Origin: CAZZKE01 sp964655005
GTDB taxonomy: Bacteria; Pseudomonadota; Alphaproteobacteria; Rhodospirillales; JABHCV01
Length of the DNA: 22,604 nucleotides
Direction: 5' to 3'
NCBI GenBank assembly: GCA_964655005.1
Contig: CAZZKE010000048.1
Span: 1 to 22,604 of the forward strand
Shown here: positions 16,953-22,604 of the stretch, piece after piece
Layout: the number at the start of each line of letters is the position of its first letter
Position numbering within the stretch: the stretch's first letter is position 1
Position numbers and translations under genes: made by a program
Notes under the pieces: model-generated
What the model was told of the DNA's origin: nothing
Database searches by the model: none
The model's input: only the letters and a program-made list of their open reading frames with translations

Positions 16953-18509
16953 TTATACCAGCAGCGAAACGCCGCCCCGCCTGGGGTCGCCGGCGGCGGT
17001 CGATGTGCGCCCGACCGGATCGTGGCGGACGCTGTGGACGCCGCCGAAAAACATGTTTCGTTCGGCCCAGACTTTGTGGTCCGGGTAGATATCGACGAGC
17101 GCGGAAACCGATGCTTCGGCGAACCCCGGTTCCAGACTTAGCACCCCGCCTTCCAGATGCAGCCGGGGACTGCCCACCGCCTTATCCAGCGGCATGGAGA
17201 ATACCGCCAGATTGAGCAACACCTGCAAGATGGCGGTGCGGATCCTGTTCGAGCCCCCCGACCCCATGACCGTGACGGCGCCGTCCGGGTCGAGCAGGGC
17301 GCAGGGCGCCATCATCGAACTCATGCGCGTGTCCGGCGGCCAGTTATGGAACCCGGTCGGCACCACATCTTCCTCGCCGAGCATATTGTTAACCATGATC
17401 CCGGTTCCGGGCACGATATAGGCGGCGCCCTCGCCGTTGGAAAGCGACAGGCCGGCGGCGTTGCCGTTTATATCGGCGACGTTGATATGGGTGGTGCCGC
17501 GACGGGCCGCCGGATGACCGGCGATGCGACTTTTGTATAATTCAAGAAAGCCGGCATCCAGCATACCTTCCCGCGGATCGTGGTCGGCGCGTTCATGCAG
17601 GCGACCGGCGACCCGCGCCTCGTTGGTCATATCCATGACGTGAGCCAGGGTGACAAGGTGGTCGATTGCGCCGAATTCACCTTCCCCAGCCATCGCCTCT
17701 TCGAGCAGGCCGAGCGCGAAGGCGATCAGGACGCCTCCGCTGGATGGCGGCGGATTACCCAGTAACCGCCGCCCCCGGAAAGCCGTCCGCAACGGCTGAC
17801 GCCGGGCCATGGCGTAGGTTTCCATATCCCGGCGTCTGAGATGGCCGCCGCCGTGACGGCAATCCCGGTCGATCCGGGCGGCTATTTCACCCCGGTAGAA
17901 TAGGTCCTCGCCTTCCCGGGCCAGGGCGTCCAGAACATCCGAAAAATCGCCGCTGGTGAATTGCTCGCCTTCCGTCAATACGCCGCCCGGCTTGACCGCC
18001 GAGCCATAGGCGGCAAGGCATGCGGTATTGGAGGCGAATATTTTTTCCACTACACCCAGAATATAAGCCTGCTGCCGGTTTATGGTCAGCCCACCGGCGG
18101 CCAGTTTACGGGCCGGCTCGACAATCCGCGCCATGGGCATGGAGCAGAGATCGGCATGGACGCCGAACAACCCCCGGACCAGTCCCGGAGTGGCCATGGA
18201 GCCAAGGCCCATATGAAATTTCTGCCGGGCCTGTCCGAAATCGGCAATAACCGGAATAAAGTCGGTTTGCTCGCGGGGCAGCTTGAGGCCCGGCGTCTGA
18301 ACAAAAAAATCATAAAGCACCGGATCGGACCCGGCGGGGCACGCTAACAGGAAACCGCCGCCGCCCAGCGACGCCAGAACCGGTTCGGCGACGCAGGCGG
18401 CCAGCATCGCCGCCAGCGCCGCGTCGAAAGCATTGCCGCCTTCTTCCAGAATGATCGCCGCCGCCCTGGCCGTTTCTTCATGCCCGGCGGAAATTATGCC
18501 CTTGTTCAT
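16953..18509 (-). CDS. ggt: Gamma-glutamyltransferase family protein, apparently cytoplasmic
   Basis: N-terminal nucleophile hydrolase that self-cleaves and transfers or hydrolyses gamma-glutamyl groups, for example from glutathione. Counting from ATG 18509 it has 518 residues. The predicted processing site is before T339 in RRGTTHINV, giving a large subunit of 338 and a small subunit of 180 residues. NGEGAAYIVPGTGIMVNNMLGEE and MGSGGSNRIRTA are the substrate and oxyanion regions. No signal peptide is visible, unlike periplasmic Ggt: the N-terminus is MNKGIISAGHEETARAAA. I prefer ATG 18509 to TTG 18515, because its ATGA overlaps the kinase stop by exactly 4 bases. Coupling to the sensor kinase suggests they are made together. 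Substrate is unknown; a related acylase role is possible. Confidence 0.88.
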   Translation of the reverse strand: MNKGIISAGHEETARAAAIILEEGGNAFDAALAAMLAACVAEPVLASLGGGGFLLACPAGSDPVLYDFFVQTPGLKLPREQTDFIPVIADFGQARQKFHMGLGSMATPGLVRGLFGVHADLCSMPMARIVEPARKLAAGGLTINRQQAYILGVVEKIFASNTACLAAYGSAVKPGGVLTEGEQFTSGDFSDVLDALAREGEDLFYRGEIAARIDRDCRHGGGHLRRRDMETYAMARRQPLRTAFRGRRLLGNPPPSSGGVLIAFALGLLEEAMAGEGEFGAIDHLVTLAHVMDMTNEARVAGRLHERADHDPREGMLDAGFLELYKSRIAGHPAARRGTTHINVADINGNAAGLSLSNGEGAAYIVPGTGIMVNNMLGEEDVVPTGFHNWPPDTRMSSMMAPCALLDPDGAVTVMGSGGSNRIRTAILQVLLNLAVFSMPLDKAVGSPRLHLEGGVLSLEPGFAEASVSALVDIYPDHKVWAERNMFFGGVHSVRHDPVGRTSTAAGDPRRGGVSLLV

Positions 18510-20914
18510 GGGCAATCTGTCACCCGATCTTTTGGAAAAACAGCTATCACCCTTGTGCCTTTTCCGTGCCTGCTGTCGATTTCCAGGGTTCCGCCGTGTA
18601 CTTCCATCAGGCCACGCGTGAGCGGCAGGCCCAGCCCCGTTCCCTCCATTTCACGGGACACGGCGTTATCGACCTGGCCGAATTCCGACATCACATTTTC
18701 GATCTGATCGGAACTGATGCCGATCCCGGTATCGGAAACCGATATTTCCATCGCGCCGGATGGGCGGAGCGCCGCGCCAACTGTCACCTCGCCGCCCTCC
18801 GGGGTGAATTTGACCGCATTGGAGACAAGATTTAGCAAAATCTGATTAACCCGGCGTTCATCGGCCCTTAGGAACGGCAAACTTTCCGGGATTTCCTTTT
18901 TCAGGGTTATACCGCCCTGCCGAACCTTGTTTTCCATGAACCGGGCCGTTACATCGACGGCCCGGTTAATATCGACAATCGATTCATTAAGTTTCACGGC
19001 GCCGGATTCGATTTTCGATATGTCGAGTATATCATTAATAAGATTCAACAGATGGATGCCGGACTGGTTTATGTCGGCGATATATTCGGCGTATCTTTTC
19101 TGCGGTATTTCGCCGTATATCCCGGCGATCATGACATCGGAAAATCCGATAATGGCGTTCAGTGGCGTCCGCAATTCGTGACTCATGCCGGCCAAAAAAT
19201 CCGATTTGGCGCGACTGGCGATTTCCGCCTGATTTTTCGCACTCCGCAATTCTTCTTCGGTCTGGCGCAGGCTGGTGACATCGGTCACCAGCAGCAATCG
19301 ACCGCCTTCGCTGGTTTCATATTCATTGAAACGGATCCAGGTGCCATCCTGCAACAGTTCTTCGCGTTGGTACTTACGATGCCCGGGCTTTTTGCTTTCG
19401 GCCAGTCTTTCCCTGATCCATTTACGCGGATTGTCCAGGGCGCCAACGACATAACCGTTATCGACAACCGCCTGCATAATTTCTTTGGCCGGCGTTCCGG
19501 GAACATACAGGTTGGAAAGCTTCGGAAATATTTCCCTGTGACGACTGTTGCACATCACGAATTTTTCGTCGGAATCATACAAAATCAGGGCGTCCGAAAT
19601 CCCCTCGATGGCGTCGACCAGTTGCCTCCGCATTTTTTCTTCGCGTCTTTCGGCGGCGACCCGAGGCGTAATATCAGAGCCGGCGCCCCGGTAACCGACA
19701 AATTTGCCATTCTCGTTAAAGACAGGCTTGCCGCTTGTTTTCACCACCCGGGGCTCCCCTCCGGAACGGTGAAAATTATACTGGAAGTCCCGAAACGGTT
19801 TTCTGTCTCTGATGGTTTTGGCATGCGCCCGCCATTTTTTCGTGTCCCCGGCGGGAACAGCCAGCATTTGCCGTTTTTTGCCGATTATATCGGACGGCTT
19901 GACGCCCACGATCTTCCTGTGACTGCTCGACAAATAAGTGAACCTGCCTTTGGCGTCGGTTTCCCAAAACCAGTCGGATGCAGCCTCTGCCATGTCGCGA
20001 AAACGCTGCTCACTAAGTTCAAGCGCCGCCTGTATTTTGCTTCGTTCCTCGACTTCATCGCGTAACTGACGAGTCCGTTCGTAAATATTCAGTTCCAGTT
20101 CATCATGAGATTTTCTGAGTGTCTGTTCAATTTTTTTACGTTCCGTGATATCGAGCGCGACCATCAGCAGGTACGGCTCTCCCCTGATATCAATAACCTC
20201 GCCGGCGATAAGGACATCGACCACGTTTCCGCTTGCAGTACGAAACCGGCTTTCGAAGCCGCGAATTTTCCGATCACGCTGCAGTATGCGAACCAAACGG
20301 GTGCGGTCCGAATAATCAACCCAGATGCCAAGCTCCCTGGACGTCCTGCCGATAACGTCGCGCCGCCTGTAGCCCATTATGGATAACCAGGCGTCATTAA
20401 CGTCTACATGCACACCCTCCTTGGGGGAAACTATAACAATCATGCCCGGGCTGGCCTGAAAGGTCTTGGCGAAATGTTGTTCGCTTTCATGCAGGTCCAG
20501 GCGATCCCGATGTGACTGAACAACCTGGGCAATCATCGCCGGCAATATCTCGCCATCCAGAACATCCCAGAGCAGATATCTGGGCGATACGCCGAACGCC
20601 TTCAGCGCAGCGGCAGCCCCGTCATAACCTTCGGGTAAAATAACAGCCGGTACGGCGGCGGCTATTTTGAGAATTTCCCGACCGGCGATGCGCTTGTTTT
20701 CGGTCCACGAGGAAACATCTAGTACGATGGCCCCGATGCCCCGTCCGGCGAGTCTTTTTTGGGCCGTTTGCGGATCGTCCGCCCAGGACAGCGCATATTG
20801 ATCTGCGGCCAGCATTGATTTTAACCGCCGCCGTCTGCCGGCGCCCGCCAGGGCGATTAAAACTCTTGTCTTGCGGCCTGTCGCCGTTTTTCTTTCAGGC
20901 ACCGCGTTCACCAT
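18506..20914 (-). CDS. Multi-PAS hybrid-like sensor histidine kinase, PleC/DivJ-like kinase core
   Basis: An 802-residue kinase with no clear membrane segment, hence probably cytoplasmic. In order: a degenerate receiver-like domain (about 15-135) that has lost the acidic pair (LIALAGAG at 19-26) but keeps an aspartate at D66; PAS domains at about 142-262, 300-425 and 430-550, with a coiled-coil linker (about 262-300); a HisKA domain with H579 in FLAGMSHELRTPLNAIIGFS; and an HATPase domain with N box (LLNLVSNAVKF), DTGIGIS and GTGLGLPLT. The HisKA region, including YAEYIADINQSGIHLLNLINDILDISKIE split across about 605-635, resembles PleC/DivJ, the kinases of DivK. It heads a two-gene operon with the gamma-glutamyltransferase. 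The signal sensed is unknown. Confidence 0.93.
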   Translation of the reverse strand: MVNAVPERKTATGRKTRVLIALAGAGRRRRLKSMLAADQYALSWADDPQTAQKRLAGRGIGAIVLDVSSWTENKRIAGREILKIAAAVPAVILPEGYDGAAAALKAFGVSPRYLLWDVLDGEILPAMIAQVVQSHRDRLDLHESEQHFAKTFQASPGMIVIVSPKEGVHVDVNDAWLSIMGYRRRDVIGRTSRELGIWVDYSDRTRLVRILQRDRKIRGFESRFRTASGNVVDVLIAGEVIDIRGEPYLLMVALDITERKKIEQTLRKSHDELELNIYERTRQLRDEVEERSKIQAALELSEQRFRDMAEAASDWFWETDAKGRFTYLSSSHRKIVGVKPSDIIGKKRQMLAVPAGDTKKWRAHAKTIRDRKPFRDFQYNFHRSGGEPRVVKTSGKPVFNENGKFVGYRGAGSDITPRVAAERREEKMRRQLVDAIEGISDALILYDSDEKFVMCNSRHREIFPKLSNLYVPGTPAKEIMQAVVDNGYVVGALDNPRKWIRERLAESKKPGHRKYQREELLQDGTWIRFNEYETSEGGRLLLVTDVTSLRQTEEELRSAKNQAEIASRAKSDFLAGMSHELRTPLNAIIGFSDVMIAGIYGEIPQKRYAEYIADINQSGIHLLNLINDILDISKIESGAVKLNESIVDINRAVDVTARFMENKVRQGGITLKKEIPESLPFLRADERRVNQILLNLVSNAVKFTPEGGEVTVGAALRPSGAMEISVSDTGIGISSDQIENVMSEFGQVDNAVSREMEGTGLGLPLTRGLMEVHGGTLEIDSRHGKGTRVIAVFPKDRVTDCP

Positions 20915-20943
20915 AATCTATAGCTTTACACCGTCCGCAAGCA

Positions 20944-20960
20944 TGCGCCTTCATGGCGCA
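20944..20960. repeat. Short inverted repeat between divergent genes
   Basis: TGCGCC-TTCAT-GGCGCA forms a 6-bp stem with a 5-base loop in the 138-base gap between the kinase and the ChaN-like gene. It lies 30 bases upstream of the kinase start and could be an operator or leader hairpin; it is also short enough to be chance. Confidence 0.35.
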
Positions 20961-20983
20961 AAGACGCCGAGTATATTAACTAT

Positions 20984-21012
20984 TTGTGACGCGAACAACG
21001 CACTTCGATACT
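20984..21012 (+). promoter_or_regulatory. Possible promoter for the ChaN-like gene
   Basis: TTGTGA (20984-20989) and GATACT (21007-21012), spaced 17 bases, each match the vegetative consensus at four of six positions. The region is AT-rich relative to its surroundings and lies between divergent genes. Transcription would start near 21019, about 34 bases before the TTG start. Confidence 0.3.
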
Positions 21013-21052
21013 CTATGTTCATTCAGATATTAAATCGTGACGGAATCGTATT

Positions 21053-22118
21053 TTGAGAAACCTTCCTGCCAAAAAATTCATTTCCACCGTTCTGACCGGC
21101 CTGACGCTGACCGTCGCCGCGCCCAGGGGCGGCCTCGCCGAACCGCAACCGGANNNNNNNNNNNNNNNNNNNNNNNNNNNNNNNNNNNNNNNNNNNNNNN
21201 NNNNNNNNNNNNNNNNNNNNNNNNNNNNNNNNNNNNNNNNNNNNNNNNNNNNNCCTGAGCGAGAAGGAGTTCCTTGAAAAAAGCCGCTGGTTTGATGTCT
21301 GGCGGTTCGATCCCCGATTGTACATGCCACTGTTCCACTTTGCCCGTATGAATCGTATTCCCATGCGGGCATTGAATGTGGAACGGACCCTGACCAAGCG
21401 GGTCGGCAAGGAAGGCTGGGCCGCCATCCCGAATGACCAACGCCGCGGCCTGGACGATCCGGCGAAACCCTCTCGGGCCTATCTGGCCAGCCTGAAAAAA
21501 GTTTTCGCCAGCCATTCAGACGACGATACCCCGTTTGATGAAACCGCATTCGGACGTTTCGTCGATGTCCAGTTGACCTGGGACCGGGCAATGGCGGAAG
21601 CCCTGGCGAAGGCCAGAATGGCGGGCGGGAAACCGTTGGTTGTCGGCATCGCCGGGCGCGGACATGTGGAATACGGTTACGGCATACCCCGTCAACTCGA
21701 TGATCTTGGCGTCCGGGGCTCGGCCGTCCTGCTGCCATCGGATTCCGGGCCGCCATGCGGCGGTGACGAGCCTGGCAACGAACAATCGACCGCCGTAGCC
21801 GACGCCCTGTTCGGTATTTCAGCGCCGACTGAAACCGACGGGCCGCCGCGACCGCTGCTCGGCGTCCAGATCGAGACCATAGAGGCGACCGGAAACAATG
21901 CCATTCGTATCGTCAAGGTGACCGAAGGGTCGATCGCCGAGGCCGCCGGCCTGCGTGATGGCGACCTGATCGTCAGGGCCGCCGGGCGGGACATGACCGA
22001 AACGCCCGAACTGGTCGCAACAATCCAGGCGCAGGCGCCGGGAACATGGCTGCCTTTGGTCGTCCGGCGCGACGGCGAACGCCTGGAAATTACCGCCAAG
22101 TTCCCCGCCCTTCGATGA
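21053..22118 (+). CDS. ChaN/DUF399 haem-binding-type protein with C-terminal PDZ domain (interrupted by assembly gap)
   Basis: Secreted protein of the ChaN/Tiki-like family, some members of which bind haem, joined to a PDZ domain. The start is TTG 21053, the only usable start after the in-frame stop at 21038-21040; it gives a signal peptide, MRNLPAKKFISTVLTGL onward, with a cleavage region near GGLAEP. The reading frame resumes after the gap at 21255 as LSEKEFLEKSRWFDV, then YMPLFHFARMNRIPMRALNV, a ChaN hallmark, and AGRGHVEYGYGIP. The PDZ domain occupies about the last 90 residues (GSIAEAAGLRDGDLIVRAAG). The gap hides the region where the GExH-type motif is expected. The true missing length is probably greater than 100 bases. 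Its stop overlaps the next ATG by 4 bases (ATGA, 22115-22118). Confidence 0.82.
21154..21253. other. Assembly gap (100 N)
   Basis: Exactly 100 undetermined bases, the conventional placeholder for a scaffold join of unknown length. It falls inside the ChaN-like gene between its signal peptide and the middle of the ChaN domain. The codon phase changes across it (start frame versus the downstream frame), as expected when the placeholder length is arbitrary. Confidence 0.98.
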
Positions 22119-22604
22119 CCCGCCGATTTCCGGCCCTGATCGTCACCCTGCTGGCGGTGCTGTTTTCACCGTTTGCCGCCAGCGCTGAAATCAGGACAAT
22201 CGATCAGGACCTGACGGTAGCGCTTGACCCGGCGGCGCGGCGCCTTACGGTCGCGGCCAGAATTGAAATCGAGGGCGGTGGCCGGTTGGCGTTTCGTCTG
22301 GCCCGGAATTTTGTGGTCACCGCGTTCGCCATTGACGGAAAACCCGCCGCCGCCAGACGCCTGGGTGAACAATGGCTGATAGACCTGGTCGGCGACCGGA
22401 GTCATGAAGTTATACTGGAATACCGTGGCGCGCTCGCCCCGCCGGCGACAGGCGACGACGCTTTTGCCCTGGCGCAGCCGGTAATACCAAGGAGCACTGA
22501 TAAAGACCCATTGAGATTCTCTCAGCGCCCCGTCGGGCAGGAGCAAAGCCGCAGTCGATGCGGTGCATCGTCAAGGCTTTTCGACGCCCTCCGACGGGGC
22601 GCTG
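22115..22604 (+). CDS. N-terminal part of an M1-type aminopeptidase, interrupted by a repeat
   Basis: A secreted protein begins at ATG 22115, overlapping the ChaN-PDZ stop by 4 bases. Residues 1-24 form a signal peptide (LIVTLLAVLFSPFAASA). The next 98 residues (LTVALDPAARRLTVAARIEI, AFRLARNFVVTAFAIDG, HEVILEYRGAL) resemble the N-terminal beta domain of M1 metallopeptidases; the catalytic HExxH region would lie beyond the window. At codon 123 the sequence enters the palindromic repeat (22482 onward). The frame stays open to the window end but the 41 codons there (IPRSTDKDPLRFS onward) are repeat sequence, not peptidase. The gene is therefore either disrupted by the insertion, read through it, or misjoined at the contig end. 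Confidence 0.6.
   Translation, partial: MTRRFPALIVTLLAVLFSPFAASAEIRTIDQDLTVALDPAARRLTVAARIEIEGGGRLAFRLARNFVVTAFAIDGKPAAARRLGEQWLIDLVGDRSHEVILEYRGALAPPATGDDAFALAQPVIPRSTDKDPLRFSQRPVGQEQSRSRCGASSRLFDALRRGA
22482..22604 (-). repeat. Structured palindromic repeat element, copy 2 (cut by the window end)
   Basis: Read on the minus strand from 22604, this copy begins with an arm CAGCGCCCCGTCGG (22591-22604) that is perfectly complementary to CCGACGGGGCGCTG (22523-22536), a 14-bp stem. Inside are the same elements as copy 1: AGG/CCT, AAGCC/GGCTT and CGATGC-ACC-GCATCG. The tail ATCTC-N-ATGGGTC...CTTGGTATTA ends at 22482. Bases 22565-22594 are the exact reverse complement of 22-51. The outer arms, however, are unlike those of copy 1 beyond the inner TCGG/CCGA. 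The outer stem may continue past the window edge. It interrupts the aminopeptidase reading frame. Confidence 0.8.

Noticed and set aside
19052..20065. Plus-strand open frame of 337 codons within the kinase gene
   Set aside because: It lies wholly antisense to the PAS domains of a kinase with intact motifs and has no recognisable family features.
22482..22604. Coding element of the Rickettsia palindromic (RPE) type
   Set aside because: Copy 1 has a stop in the frame equivalent to the one open in copy 2, so a conserved in-frame peptide is not supported by these two copies.

Overview
The window looks like a GC-rich chromosomal contig from an alphaproteobacterium, most likely Rhodospirillales-like. 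The evidence is a divK-type response regulator with near-Caulobacter sequence, the alphaproteobacterial pairing of pyrB with a dihydroorotase-like gene lacking metal ligands, and the housekeeping run plsY-dprA-topA-rnr-rpmG. Genes are tightly packed with stop/start overlaps, and no gap between genes exceeds about 170 bases. A run of 100 Ns (21154-21253) marks a scaffold gap.

Layout. 1-136: copy 1 of a structured palindromic repeat. 133-2593 (minus): a TrkH potassium transporter and a sulfotransferase. 2692-14284 (plus): pyrB, pyrC-like, plsY, a membrane PAS-GGDEF diguanylate cyclase, dprA, topA, rnr and an S41 lipoprotein protease, i.e. pyrimidine and phospholipid synthesis followed by DNA/RNA processing. 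14384-15073 (plus): rpmG (L33) and divK. 15090-15809 (minus): a Crp-type regulator, divergent from a membrane-anchored family 2 glycosyltransferase (15976-16950, plus). 16953-20914 (minus): a multi-PAS histidine kinase and a gamma-glutamyltransferase in a 4-base overlapping operon. 21053-22604 (plus): a ChaN/DUF399-PDZ protein broken by the gap, then the start of an M1-type aminopeptidase cut off by repeat copy 2.

The most unusual feature is the pair of repeats at the two window ends, in inverted orientation. They share an exact 30-base core (22-51 and 22565-22594 on the other strand), a similar inner fold and a conserved tail ending at TTGGTATTA. Their long outer stems differ in sequence yet are each fully complementary apart from one A/A mismatch. 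That compensatory pattern points to a structured element selected for its fold, probably dispersed in the genome, which would explain why the contig stops in it at both ends. One copy abuts and supplies the stop codon of trkH; the other interrupts the aminopeptidase gene. I do not recognise the family.

Secondary points are the probably non-catalytic PyrC-like protein, a PleC/DivJ-like kinase near divK with no pleD beside divK, and a gamma-glutamyltransferase without a signal peptide translationally coupled to a sensor kinase.
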